From contig NC_073693.1 in NCBI RefSeq assembly GCF_029784155.1, positions 333,152,009 through 333,216,008 on the forward strand: a stretch of 64,000 nucleotides of DNA, written 5' to 3'. A program made the translations under genes and the position numbers. Under the pieces are notes generated by a model, which saw nothing but the letters and a program-made list of their open reading frames with translations, made no database searches and was not told the origin of the DNA. The DNA comes from Uranotaenia lowii (Eukaryota; Arthropoda; Insecta; Diptera; Culicidae). Positions 9,012-19,569 of the stretch are shown here, piece by piece; position 1 is the stretch's first letter, and each line of letters begins with the position of its first letter.

Positions 9012-11975
9012 TTAATGATCCCGCGCCGATCCTCCGGTGCATAGGGCCGTGGTAAAAGACCTCCACTGTTGACGATCCGGAGCCAGCGACTTCACCTGGT
9101 CCCAGTCAAGATTCTCGTCGACAGTTCGGATTTCAGCGACTAGGCTTCGCCGACACGAGTTTCTGGGCCTGCCTCTTCTTCGATGACCTTCTGGATTCCA
9201 GTCAAGCGCCTCTCTGCAAATCTCGTTTTCATCTTTTCGCAGCGTGTGCCCAATCCATCTCCACTTACGTTCCCGAATCTCGATTTCTAGCGCCCTTTGA
9301 TGACACCGGCAATGTAGTTCCTCATTCGAGATCCAGTTGCCAGGCCACCAAGCGCGGATGATGTTCCGCAGGCAGCGGTTTACAAATACTTGCAGTTTTC
9401 GCGTTGTCACCGCATATGTGCACCAAGTTTCGCACCCGTACAGCAATACGGATTTGACGTTTGAGTTGAAGATTCGGATTTTTGTTCGTAGAGAGATCTG
9501 GCGTGACCGCCAGATGTTTCGGAGACTCGCAAACGCAAATCGGGCCTTTCTGATCCGGGTTTCGATGTCTTTCCTGGTATCACCATCAGGCGTTATCTTT
9601 CTACCAAGATACTGGAAGCACTCCACTTTCTCAACTTGTTGCCCAGCTACCATGAAACTGGAGGGATTTCCTGTGTTGATCTCCATCGACTTGGTCTTTC
9701 CGACATTGACTTTGAGACCTGCTGCCTTGGAACTTTCGGTGAGGTCGTCGAGTTTGCTCTGCATGTCCGGTTGTGTTTGGGCGAGCAAAACAATATCGTC
9801 AGCCAGGTCAAGGTCGTTCAGTTGCTCCATTGTTAAAGGATTCCACGGCAATCCTCGGTTCGGTGCACAGTCGATCGATCCAGTCAGAATCTCATCCATT
9901 ACGATGAGGATAAGTAGCGGTGATAAGATACATCCTTGTCTCACTCCAGCAGTTACCGGGATTGGTTCGGACAAGACACCATCGTGCAAGACCTTGCACG
10001 AAAATGCCTCGTATTGTGCTTCGATGAGATGGAGTAGTTTCTCTGGGACCCCTCGTCGCCTTAGAGCCGCCCAGATGTTTTCATGATTAAGTCGGTCGAA
10101 TGCTTTTTCGAAATCAACGAACACCAGCAGAAGAGAGTCCTGGAATTCGTTGATTTGTTCCAGTATGATTCGTAGCGTTGTGATGTGGTCCACACATGAT
10201 CGTCCGGATCGGAATCCAGATTGTTGCCGTCGGAGTGTAGCGTCGATTTTCTCCTGGATCCTATTCAGGATCACTTTGCAGAGTACTTTGAGGGTTGTAC
10301 AGATCAACGTTATGCCTCGCCAGTTACCGCACTCTGTCAGGTCTCCTTTCTTTGGGACCTTTACGGGGATACCCTGCATCCAGTCGGCCGGGAATGTTGC
10401 AGTATCCCAGATGTCAACGAAAAGAAGGTGCAACATTTGTGCTGACAGGGCAGGGTCGGCTTTCAGCATTTCAGCAGGGATGCAATCGATCCCAGGGGCT
10501 TTGTTGGATTTCATGTTTTTGATTGCCGCTTCTATTTCAGCCAGCGAGGGCGCTTCCGAGTTGACGCCATTTATGCGACTTACTGTTGGCGCTTCAAGCT
10601 GCGGGTTCTGTTGGCCATCGCTATTCGTGACTCGGAAGAGTTGTTCGAAGTGCTCAGTCCATCGTTTGAGCTGATCTGTTCGATCGGTCAATAACTGACC
10701 TGCTCGGTCTTTCAGCGGCATTCTTGCATTAGTCCTTGCACCACTGAGGCGGCGAGAAATGTCATAAAGTAATCGGATATCTCCATTGACGGCGGCTCTT
10801 TCTCCCTCTTCGGCTAGGGAGTTTGTCCAGGCTCTCTTGTCTCGTCTACAAGCTCGTTTAACTGCCTTTTCCAGCTCCGCATATCGTAAACGGGCGGCTG
10901 CTTTGGCTGACCCGGTACATGCCTGCTCAATTCCGACTTTCGCCTTTCTCCGATCATCGACCATCCTCCAAGTTTCATCCGACATCCATTCACTTCTTCT
11001 TCCACAAACTTTACCGAGAGTACCATGGCTAGTCGTGATAAAGGCATTCTTGATTCCACACCACTGTTCTTCGACTGTTCCGTCTGTCGGCAGCTCCGAG
11101 GCTCGGGATTCTAGCTGTTCAACGTATGCCCTTTTCACCTCTGGATTCTCCAACCGGCGGACGTCGTATCGAAACCCGACTTTCTCCTTGCGCCGTTGGA
11201 CACGCGCAACTCTCAGTCGTATCTCGCCAAGGACGAGGTGATGGTCAGATGCAATGTCTGCGCTTCGTTTGTTGCGGACATCAAGAAGGCTCCTTCTCCA
11301 TTTTCGACTGATGCAGATGTGGTCAATTTGATTTTCTGTTCGGCCATCACGGGATACCCAAGTGACCTTATGTGCTGGTCGATGGGGGAAGAGCGATCCA
11401 CCGATCACCATGTTGTTATTGCCACAAAATTCTACAAACAGCTCTCCGTTTTCGCTCATCTGTCCTAGGCCATGGCGCCCCATGATGCGCTCAAGGTCCT
11501 GATTGTCGGAGCCAATCTTTGCGTTGAAGTCGCCCAAATGGATTTGAATGTCACCCTTCGGAATTCTCTTTACCACGCTGTTCAGTTGACTGTAAAACTG
11601 CTCTTTCTCCTGCAAATCGGCAACGTCAGTTGGCGCATAACACTGGACCATTGTAAGGTTTCTAACCCGTGTTCTAAATCTGGCTACGATTATTCTTTCG
11701 TTTATCGGTTCCCATCTAATGAGGGCCGCGTAGGCCTGCGGGCTTAACAGGAAACCAACTCCTCGTTCCCGAGTAGCATGTTCTCCTCGTATGCCAGAGT
11801 AAAGCAGGACTTGCCCGGATTGTGTCTTGTGTTCTCCAGTATTAGGCCAACGGACTTCGCTCAGTCCCAGAATTTCAAGCTTGAGGCGGCTAGCCTCTCT
11901 AGCAAGTTGTTCCAGTTTGCCTTGTTGGACAAGGGTTAAAACATTCCAAGTTCCAATTCGTGTCCGTGTTTTCAT
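9012..11975 (-). CDS. RTE ORF2: endonuclease-reverse transcriptase, open throughout
   Basis: Same role as the first RTE protein but clearly a different family. Numbering from codon 11993-11991 (a TTG), the domains are an AP-endonuclease with GTWN at 14-17, E46 in LSEV, GDFN at 154-157, QIDH with D224 and SDHH at 249-252. The RT has KAPGID near 498, FVDFEKAFD with D627, GVRQGCILSP at 683-692 and LADDI with D732/D733. A C-terminal block has LLYGCETW and RKWRWIGHTLRKDE, as in RTE proteins. I take the ATG at 11975-11973 as start, because it lies ten residues before the conserved WN and no ATG occurs upstream before the stop at 12033-12035. That gives about 987 codons with all catalytic residues, so the protein could be active. 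No RNase H domain is seen, as expected for RTE. Confidence 0.9.
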   Translation of the reverse strand: MKTRTRIGTWNVLTLVQQGKLEQLAREASRLKLEILGLSEVRWPNTGEHKTQSGQVLLYSGIRGEHATRERGVGFLLSPQAYAALIRWEPINERIIVARFRTRVRNLTMVQCYAPTDVADLQEKEQFYSQLNSVVKRIPKGDIQIHLGDFNAKIGSDNQDLERIMGRHGLGQMSENGELFVEFCGNNNMVIGGSLFPHRPAHKVTWVSRDGRTENQIDHICISRKWRRSLLDVRNKRSADIASDHHLVLGEIRLRVARVQRRKEKVGFRYDVRRLENPEVKRAYVEQLESRASELPTDGTVEEQWCGIKNAFITTSHGTLGKVCGRRSEWMSDETWRMVDDRRKAKVGIEQACTGSAKAAARLRYAELEKAVKRACRRDKRAWTNSLAEEGERAAVNGDIRLLYDISRRLSGARTNARMPLKDRAGQLLTDRTDQLKRWTEHFEQLFRVTNSDGQQNPQLEAPTVSRINGVNSEAPSLAEIEAAIKNMKSNKAPGIDCIPAEMLKADPALSAQMLHLLFVDIWDTATFPADWMQGIPVKVPKKGDLTECGNWRGITLICTTLKVLCKVILNRIQEKIDATLRRQQSGFRSGRSCVDHITTLRIILEQINEFQDSLLLVFVDFEKAFDRLNHENIWAALRRRGVPEKLLHLIEAQYEAFSCKVLHDGVLSEPIPVTAGVRQGCILSPLLILIVMDEILTGSIDCAPNRGLPWNPLTMEQLNDLDLADDIVLLAQTQPDMQSKLDDLTESSKAAGLKVNVGKTKSMEINTGNPSSFMVAGQQVEKVECFQYLGRKITPDGDTRKDIETRIRKARFAFASLRNIWRSRQISLRTKIRIFNSNVKSVLLYGCETWCTYAVTTRKLQVFVNRCLRNIIRAWWPGNWISNEELHCRCHQRALEIEIRERKWRWIGHTLRKDENEICREALDWNPEGHRRRGRPRNSCRRSLVAEIRTVDENLDWDQVKSLAPDRQQWRSFTTALCTGGSARDH

Positions 11976-12035
11976 GCTAAAAGTCGTCGCCAAAGTTCCA
12001 GATCGGTCATTCCTTTCGGATTCCGTAACAAGTTA

Positions 12036-12373
12036 TGAATCGGGAGCAGTAGGTTGTTAGCCTAAAGTCCCTATCCCGCGATGGGGCTGCCATCTTGGAC
12101 TTAGCTGGCGGGAGCCGCATTTCATAAATTCAGCCGCTTGCTGCAAGACAGACGCTGTTTGAGCCGCCCCTGACCTGGAGAACAGACGCTCGGTTGTTGT
12201 TGCACGCCGCCCCTGACCTGGGGAACAGACGCGTGCGGCCACCTTCTCAGTCTGCATGCGACCAAAGCATCCACCGGGGTTGGGTACCCGATCTCCGCTT
12301 AGGTTACTCGCACCCCAGCCGGCACCGCGGGGAGGTAGAGATAGGAGTTGTGAATAAGAGGTGATATGACCAC
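12036..12373 (-). promoter_or_regulatory. 5' region of the second RTE
   Basis: Shares long blocks with 6440-6660 of the first RTE. It holds a local duplication: CCGCCCCTGACCTGG followed by GAACAGACGC occurs twice (about 12161 and 12209), whereas the first RTE has one copy. An open frame (12446-12057) reads a peptide containing WGASNLSGDRVPNPGG, also found in the first RTE. Promoter activity is inferred from position only. Confidence 0.55.
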
Positions 12374-13191
12374 TAGACTGAGTCGATTTGGGGTCATTTT
12401 CGAATTTCTCAAACCCTGGGGTCTCAAAAGCTTCGTTTTGGTCCAAAACTTATCCATGATTTTTTGCAGAATTTTTAAGTAACGTTTACATGAGTAAATT
12501 TGGACTTTTAGGTTTGTATGGGAAAATTGAATATTTTGCACTGAAAAATCAACACCATTTTTGTTTCTTTTGTGCAACCGAGCCAGCTGGTGGTTTTTGT
12601 GCCAATTTATAAAATTCCTAAAGAAAATTTTCCGCTGAACAACTTTGTCGAAGACCGTAAATTCGTATCTTATTAGACAAAAAAGTTATTAGCTGTTCAA
12701 CAGAGGTATATCTTTTGGCATTGATAAACAATAAATTCAATTGACACCACTGCTTGTGCCCCGCGAAGTATTGCATGAAAAGTAGTCATGCAATACCTCG
12801 CAAGGCACACAACAGTGGTGTCTATTGAATTTATTGTTTATCAATGCCAAAAGACATACCTCTGTTGAACAGCTAATAACTTTTTTGACTAATAAGATAC
12901 GAATTTACGGTCTTCGACAAAGTTGTTCAGCGGAAAATTTTCTTTAGGAATTTTATAAATTGGCACAAAAACCACCAGCTGGCTCGGTTGCACAAAAGAA
13001 ACAAAAATGGTGTTGATTTTTCAGTGCAAAATATTCAATTTTCCCATACAAACCTAAAAGTCCAAATTTACTCATGAAAACGTTACATAAAAATTCTGCA
13101 AAAAATCATGGATGAGTTTTGGACCAAAACGAAGCTTTTGAGACCCCAGGGTTTGAGAAATTCGAAAATGACCCCAAATCGACTCAGTCTA
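12374..13191. mobile_element. 818-bp fully palindromic MITE
   Basis: The termini are perfect inverted repeats: TAGACTGAGTCGATTTGG on the left and its reverse complement on the right. The two halves are near-exact reverse complements over about 400 bp each, meeting near 12782, so a single strand would form one long hairpin. It is flanked by ATGACCAC (12366-12373 and 13192-13199). Allowing one more base, ACT, a 9-bp duplication is also possible. There is no coding capacity. A shorter relative is at 21249-21499. An 8-bp duplication fits hAT or P-type transposases and 9 bp fits Mutator-like ones. Confidence 0.85.
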
Positions 13192-13225
13192 ATGACCACT
13201 ATGGGGTCTCGTGTTGCACATCATC

Positions 13226-14446
13226 CACCGTTTACCAGATTTTCTTATTTAATTAAATAGGCTTAATGCTTGATTTTGAAATCTTCAACTCAAAAACTTT
13301 GTAATATCCAGGACGAATTTTGGGAAAACGCTTAAAATAAACAAAGCTGACAAAACTTATTCAAACATTTGTAATTTTTTGTAACAAAAAAATATAGCTA
13401 CTCGATTTGAGTTTTTTGTTCGTTTAAGCCTTATTGGCTATTATTGGCTATTATTTTCAACAGAATCCAGGCAACCGGGCCGAGCCGAACCGTTTTGAAA
13501 TTTTATGCAAAAAATATCCGGCCAAGAACAAATAAAACCGGCCAATCTGACAAGCTTACTTTTGAAAAAAATTGTAATTTGACAATTGTTACGAAAGCCA
13601 ATGAAATTCAAATGATACCTTTAACTATTTCTGCGGCATTGAAAAGTGTTTTAAATGTTTTGGTAATTTAGATCTTAACTAATTCTACAACTATACAGAA
13701 AACTCTAAAACGTGTTATTCTCAAAAGTATGTACGGCTTAATTTAGATTGAAACTTTTTTTTCAAATTTGGTTAAATTCCTTTATTTCCGTAGAACTGTT
13801 GAAAATTAAAAAAGATGTCTTCTGTTACTTTTTATCAGAACCTAGTTTTATTCGCACTCAACGAGAAAGTTGATCATTTAATGAAAACCTTTTCAATTTT
13901 CTATTTCTTTGTATTTTTTTACATTTTTTATATTTGAAAAAAATCACAAATTTTGAAACACTCTTAAATCAATCAAAAGCAGAATTTAATTAATAAGCCA
14001 ATCTAATTTGTGTTGCCTTATGATTTTAGAAATTTTAATTTATTTTCCAAAATCGTTTTGAAAATTGGGAGCGTTGTGCCCTTCAAGAAAAATTTTTTTC
14101 ACATATAACCCTAAATGTTGCATATTTGATATTATTCTAAATAAAGGACCAACTCATTCGATACGATAAAAAGCATGATATGAAATCAAAGAAAGGGGAG
14201 ACTGGCGGGTTTTATATAATGCCATACTTCATATCATATCAAAAACTTATCAGATATTGCATAAAATGTAAATTTCAATAGGTTAAACTTTGATAAACAT
14301 TCTTTATCGCTTTCAAATATTTTATTTATAGGTGCACACATTTTTAAGGATAATGGAGTAACACATTTTTATTCTTAAATAGATCTGAAAAGGTTAAGGA
14401 ACTCAATTAAGGAACTTTAAGGAACTCAAATCTAGTGTTCTGATTT
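13226..14446. other. AT-rich non-coding stretch
   Basis: No protein motif in any frame. Around 13465-13545, CCGGGCCG- and CCGGCC-rich text loosely resembles the TGCCCGG repeat at 19862-20222. The rest is featureless AT-rich DNA. Confidence 0.55.
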
Positions 14447-14587
14447 CTTCTTGGTACATCTTCTTGTACCTGAAAATAAAGTTATAAAAAGTATTAGAGA
14501 ATCATAAGATATCGAAGGAAGCAAGGACATAAACCGAAAATCCGAATAAACATTTCGGAAAAGATACAATGGCTCACCGACAGGACT
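14447..14587 (-). repeat. Third, 5'-truncated SINE copy
   Basis: On the minus strand this matches the SINE tail of 2841-3023: GGTGAGCCATTGTATC, a diverged middle, then CAGGTACAAG and GATGTACCAAG. It stops inside the tRNA-like head, in the box-B region near 14587, so it is 5' truncated. Truncation and divergence show it is older than the pair at 2633-3023. Confidence 0.65.
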
Positions 14588-16735
14588 GGGCTCTTGTGCT
14601 TTCTTCCTTTGATGTATACTTTCCATCACTTTAAACAAAAAGTTTTCAAAAAAAAAATTAAATCACAATTAAAAAAATTAAATTTGTTTATTTATTATAA
14701 AACATTTTCCACATATTAATTATGATTTTTTTCAACATAAGTAACAAAAATAAAATGAGCCAATTTTTAAGAATCTCTGGCGTGACGCATGATTTAAAAA
14801 AAACCAAGCTCTTTCATACGCTCAAAAAAATGATTGAGGCTAGTATTGTTTTGAAACGTTATACTGCATTCAAGGGTTAAAAATAAAGCCATACATTATA
14901 ATATTATTTGTTTAAAGATAAGGTAGAAGAGACTTGATACTTTATTTAGAAGCCTTTCCGAAATTATCTTAAGCTAACAGCAAAATTGCATAATTCAGCA
15001 AATATTTCTGAAACCTCTGTCGACCCTTGAATAATTTCTAATTACATAACCAAGGAAACCCAGAGAACAAATAAAATTATTATTACATTCACATAACGTG
15101 TGATTATCCTGTGGTCCATGTTTGTAGACCATTTTTGCATCCTTTTTTAAAGTGTTAACTTAGTGTACCTGAAATTTGAAGAAAGGATTGAAGACCCGTA
15201 ACCTTATTGTTTTTGTATCATACTGATTCAGTATATAGCAAAGCCATAATTTTTCACGAACAAATCATACTGGCCTCGAACATGAACAATTTTACCGCCC
15301 AAGTTCGCCAATTAAAGTTGCAATACTTCATCAACAATTGCTATCAGCGGTTATAGCTCCATTTCCCACTTTCCAGGAGCTCTCCGGAAAACAAACATCA
15401 ATTTTTAAACACTCCTTGTCAATAATTTTGCACCGGATTTCCGGCAAAGTTTCTTTTTAACAGCCCTCGTATTTTTCCGGCGTAACCGGTCACACAATAA
15501 CAAGTTTTCCACCCGCCTGCCGACCGACAGAATGACACTTCAATCAAAACAGAGCCATTACTTATTGGGTTTGGGCTCCGCGGGGGGAAAATGGGTGTGA
15601 GATGCTGGTGAGATCCGAAGTTATTTGGCAAAGCCTGCACAAAGTTTTTCACCAACTCTAGGCGGAAAATTTCTCCTCTGTTATAAGAGGGCCCCGTAAA
15701 TTCAATGAATCAGCGAGAACTTTCCACCATCACCGTCTGCCGGAATGAAAGCAAATCCATTGAACCGGTAGTTTACTCGGAACAATCGAAGTACGGACTG
15801 CAAAAACATCCACTGTTGACTTGAAGGGCAGAAATGTCGGCCGAAAAAGTGGCATCCTATCGTCGTTTCTCGGTAACAAGTACAACCTGGGATACTTTCT
15901 TTCGGAATTTTGGCTCTCTCTTTCCCGCTCGGTTTTCAGCATATCGAATCGCAAACGAAGAAGTCTGGCTGATTGTGCTCGTTATTTCCGGAAGCGTGAA
16001 AATATTGCCTCTCGATCAATTTTCTTTCTTTGGACTGGCCCGGACACGAGTCTCGACTGGATCTGTGCCGTGTTGCCCCGAAACTGGAAAATCAGCAAAG
16101 AAAGACGTCACACGGTGACCACAGCAAAAGTGGAAATCCTTTAAAAAAAACCAGCCATAGAAAAAGAGAGGAAGAGCGAGCGACATCGTCAGCAACTTTT
16201 CCCAGCCACTCCGGAAAATCCAATAGGGAATGGAAGCAGCAGAAAGCAGACCATGGGAAAAACTTCCGCCAGCACGCCAGGTGGCCATTGATTGGGATGT
16301 CGATTGAACGATTGGAAGATTTTCTCCATTCTGGCCAACCTCACTGGGAAAAGGTAACTGGAAGCGGTCGTCGTCGGTCGGTTGTTTTCTGCTGCTGCTG
16401 GACTCCCCAGGAACACCTACAACCCTAAAACCAGCAGTGGACCAATCTGGCAGCGGGAAGTGGAAATCAATGTACTTACCGGATAATGGTTTGTTAGGGA
16501 AATGTTCCTGCTGGTGGGTCGCTTGCACTTCTTTGAGAGCTCGTTTGCCGGAAACATTAGCCGGATCAATACGGCGATTTTTTTCTGTATCCTGTCACTA
16601 AATTGCCAAACAAGTTCCGGATGTTGAAAAATAGATTAAACGTATGATAAAAAGCTGAATCAAAATAAAGTGTCTGAAAAATTAAATCAAGAAGCCAGAT
16701 GAATCTGTTATAGATTTTTCAAGATTGTCTGAAAC
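14588..16735. other. Non-coding stretch, AT-rich then more balanced
   Basis: 14588-15270 is AT-rich with nothing recognisable. 15270-16560 has a higher GC content and several overlapping open frames on both strands (for example 16016-16528 minus and 15821-16144 plus). None shows a domain, signal peptide or repeated motif, and they shadow each other. Splice signals cannot be judged by eye, so a short exon cannot be excluded. Confidence 0.5.
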
Positions 16736-16795
16736 AGGGCCGGATTAGCCATCGGGGGCCCGGAGCAATTTTTCTCGGGGGGCTATGATGAATCG
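16736..16795 (+). repeat. Probable DNA-transposon end (CAGGGCCGG type)
   Basis: CAGGGCCGGATTAGCC followed by a G-rich run looks like the terminus of a hAT-type element, many of which start CAGGG(C)CGG. No matching inverted end was found with confidence. The G/C-rich block at 19570-19795 is a candidate relative. Confidence 0.3.
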
Positions 16796-17481
16796 TTTTT
16801 TTCCATATGCCATCCCATTGAACCTTGAATATTCTTTTTAAAATTTTCTATTATTCCAAATTCTTTTCGATATTTATTCAATGACTAAATTACAAACATA
16901 AATTCTTTGTTTTAGAAATATTCAAAAGTTAATATTAACATGTTTTTCATTCCACCATTAATCGCTCGGTGTGTGTTTCGTCGAAAGCAGAATGCATTTT
17001 CTCCGTTTTCGCAATCGGGTAGAAACATTAAGATTGAAATCCGGAATCATAAGAATAATAGAAACGATTTAAACTCAAATTCCATGGATGGAGTTAAAAA
17101 AACTAAAATTAAGCTCTCGAGTTGTCAGAAAAACCATGAAACTCAAGAAACAACAAAAGAATTGAAAATCTCAATGATTAGAGTTTCATGTTAACATTCA
17201 GGTTTAGAGAATCTCTCAAAAAAATACGTAATGAAACTATGAGAATGATTTCATGATGAAAATAGTTGTATAAGCAAAAAACTTATTTAAATTGTGTATA
17301 TTAAGTCCTTGATTTCTTTAAAATTTTAAATTAAAGATTTTCCATTATATCAAAAATGGATCGCTTAAAAAGAATATTCTTCCACTCAGATTCATTTTGA
17401 ACAAGTATTGTTATATTCCCTGCTTACATTCTCTCGCATTTCTAAGTTCTAAGCATTTTTAAAATTGGGTCGCTTTTTTAA
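16796..17481. other. AT-rich non-coding stretch
   Basis: Nothing recognisable. The open frame at 16940-17194 has no motif. Confidence 0.55.
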
Positions 17482-17490
17482 TTATTCAGG

Positions 17491-18470
17491 GGTTGTACTC
17501 CATTTACCCGAAAACCATTGCCCAGAATGAAAAATCCCCAGAATTCCAATCGCCAGAAAGAACCATTCCCCAGAATTTTTTTCCCCAGACGAACCATTCC
17601 CCAGAAAAATTTTCGCCAGAATGTACCATTTCCCAGAAATTTTTTCACCAGAATGAACCATTTACCAGAAATTTTTTCGCCAGAAGAACTATTTCCCAGA
17701 AAATTGAAAACATTTATCCCTACTAGAAATTAATAAAAAAAAAAGGAATTGTTACAAAAAAATGGGGTTTCTTAACTTAATTCTTTTGCGGCAAAGCCGC
17801 AACCAACGAGGATGAAGGGGCTGAGGCGGCACAAAGCCGCCGAAGCTCCCAAATCCGAGGTGGCCGCCGACCCGCCGTCGGAAGCGGCGGCCCCATTACA
17901 TTGGTCTAGGTCTGCCGGGGCTTCCTAGGTCTGCGTGAAAGCTAGGGGTGATCCCTTAGCCCCGTCCGCCACGCGACAGCGTGAAGGACAAAACGTCTTC
18001 CAAGTTCGAACGCGCAGCGTGAGGAGTCGGATACCAAAACGGTTTTTTAAAGGACCATGATAAGCATTGAATCAATTAAAGTACCCAAACCATAAACCAA
18101 GCACAATATTGGTTCTAAAATAAATTTAGTTGGAAAATTTCAAAGTCTTAGTTTCAACAAAAAAATCATTTTGAAAAAATTAATTTCGAATCATATGAAA
18201 TATTCAAGAATTCATTAGAAAAAAAAAAAGAAAACAAATAAAAATACTAGGGGAAAAAATCTGGGATTTGTGCCATTCTTGTAAATGTTCCATTCTGGGG
18301 AAAAAAATTCTGGGAAATGGTCCATTCTGGGAAAAAAATTTCTGGTAAATGGTGCATTCTGGGGAATTTTTTTCTGGGAAATGGTTCATTCTGGGGTTTG
18401 ATTTCGGGTATTTGTCATTCTGGGAAAAATTCATTCTGGGCAATGGTTTTCGGGTAAATGGGATACAATC
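17491..18470. mobile_element. 980-bp TIR element with tandem-motif arms and a GC-rich core
   Basis: The termini are inverted with a few mismatches: the left ends in CCATTTACCCGAAAACCATT and the right carries its reverse complement. The left arm (17491-17705) repeats phrases like CCAGAATGAACCATT and CCCAGAAATTTTTTC about six times. The right arm (18255-18470) holds the inverted series. A direct TTATTCAGG flanks the element (17482-17490 and 18471-18479), a 9-bp target-site duplication as made by Mutator-like and Foldback elements. The core at 17786-18040 is GC-rich and unlike its surroundings. No transposase is present. Confidence 0.8.
17786..18040 (+). other. GC-rich hairpin-dense core of the 980-bp element
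   Basis: An island of high GC in AT-rich DNA, with several short perfect stem-loops: GCGGC-AAA-GCCGC, GGCGGC-ACAAA-GCCGCC, GGCCGCC with GGCGGCC, and CACGC-GACA-GCGTG. CTAGGTCTGC occurs twice. No open frame with a motif. It may be captured foreign or organellar DNA, or a structured RNA. I cannot identify its source. Confidence 0.55.
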
Positions 18471-18479
18471 TTATTCAGG

Positions 18480-19242
18480 AATTCCATGTTTTGCTGCCAG
18501 ACATGGTGAGAACCAGGGGGCTCAAATTGAGCCTTTTGGTGTGGGAGAATGTGGGAAAATGGTAAATTGGAAAATGATATGCTGAATTCAGGATGAAAAC
18601 AGGACTTCAAGAAAAGATTATTTCAAAATAAAAGTACCTCTAAATCAAAAGCATAAAACTTCGGTTTAATCAGTAAGAAAAGCTTACATATATTGGAATA
18701 TCTAATTGAAGACTGAAACTGCTATGGAAATTTTTTAAAGAAAATCAGATGGTGGATTAGATTTATTTCAGCAACTACAATAGTATTTTTTTTTATTAAA
18801 AATTTATTCTTTCATAGTTGATTTTCGGAAAAAGGGTGTTTGAACTAAGGCTGATTTGTTTAATGATTGAAAATTTTTTCTAGATAGCTCGTATTTATAT
18901 TTCAATAACACCCGTATATTTCCCGGAATAAAAAATTGGAATTTTCACTAAATAGAGAGATGTTTTTCTATATTTCACCATTTCTGTACTACAAATGTTT
19001 TATCAAAAAGTGATGAATTCTGTTATTAATTCGAATCTAGACAAAGCTGAGAAAAGCTATATTAGTCGCCAGTTAAAAGCCATTCGTTTTTTTTATGTGA
19101 AAAAGTTTATCATAATGGAAACATAACGTTTGGTTTACTGGGAATTCCTAAAATATGTTCTTTATTGACTTCATTGTTAAGAAAATATGATATATTGATT
19201 GTATTTAGATTGATCGTAGCGTTCGCTCTTGTATTTTATCGA
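18480..19242. other. AT-rich non-coding stretch
   Basis: No motif-bearing open frame and no repeat that I can name. Confidence 0.55.
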
Positions 19243-19393
19243 CCAAAATTTACCAGTTATCCAGACGTTTCGAGCTACTTTTCAGTGGACAAAATCACTA
19301 GTGATGATTTAAACTACTTTGATTTTGGTCCTTATCCAGTTATTTTGTTCACTGAAAAGTAGCTCGAAACGTCTGGACTACTGGTAAATTTTG
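19243..19393. repeat. Inverted repeat, ~50-bp arms around a 46-bp loop
   Basis: The arm at 19243-19295 (with CCAGACGTTTCGAGC and CTTTTCAGTG) is repeated in reverse complement at 19342-19393 with few mismatches. It would form a strong hairpin. Probably a small MITE or the end pair of a collapsed element. No clear target-site duplication. Confidence 0.7.
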
Positions 19394-19569
19394 ATTTTTC
19401 TATATTTTGTCTTCAAAAATTTCGAATGCTCAGATTTTGTCACGTTGGGAAAAATTATTCTGATTGGCTCAGCCTACATAAAAATGGAAAACATTCTGCA
19501 ATTCATACTCTAAAAAGTGATGAATCATCCTAAAGAATGAAAATCCTGGAAAAAAAACTCAAACTCTAA

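Larger units (their letters stand above)
8985..13225 (-). mobile_element. Second RTE-type retrotransposon, with a MITE in its 5' region
   Basis: On the minus strand: 5' region 13225-11976, ORF2 11975-9012, and a short 3' tail of TAAGT-like repeats (about 8985-9011). The 5' region is split by an 818-bp palindromic MITE (12374-13191). With the MITE taken out, GATATGACCAC joins TATGGGGTCTCG, matching the order seen in the first RTE (6610-6650). Target-site duplications for the RTE itself were not identified. Confidence 0.8.

Noticed and set aside
15821..16528. Overlapping frames of 94-170 codons in the GC-richer stretch
   Set aside because: Frames shadow each other on both strands with no conserved motif, explained by the lower stop density of GC-richer DNA.
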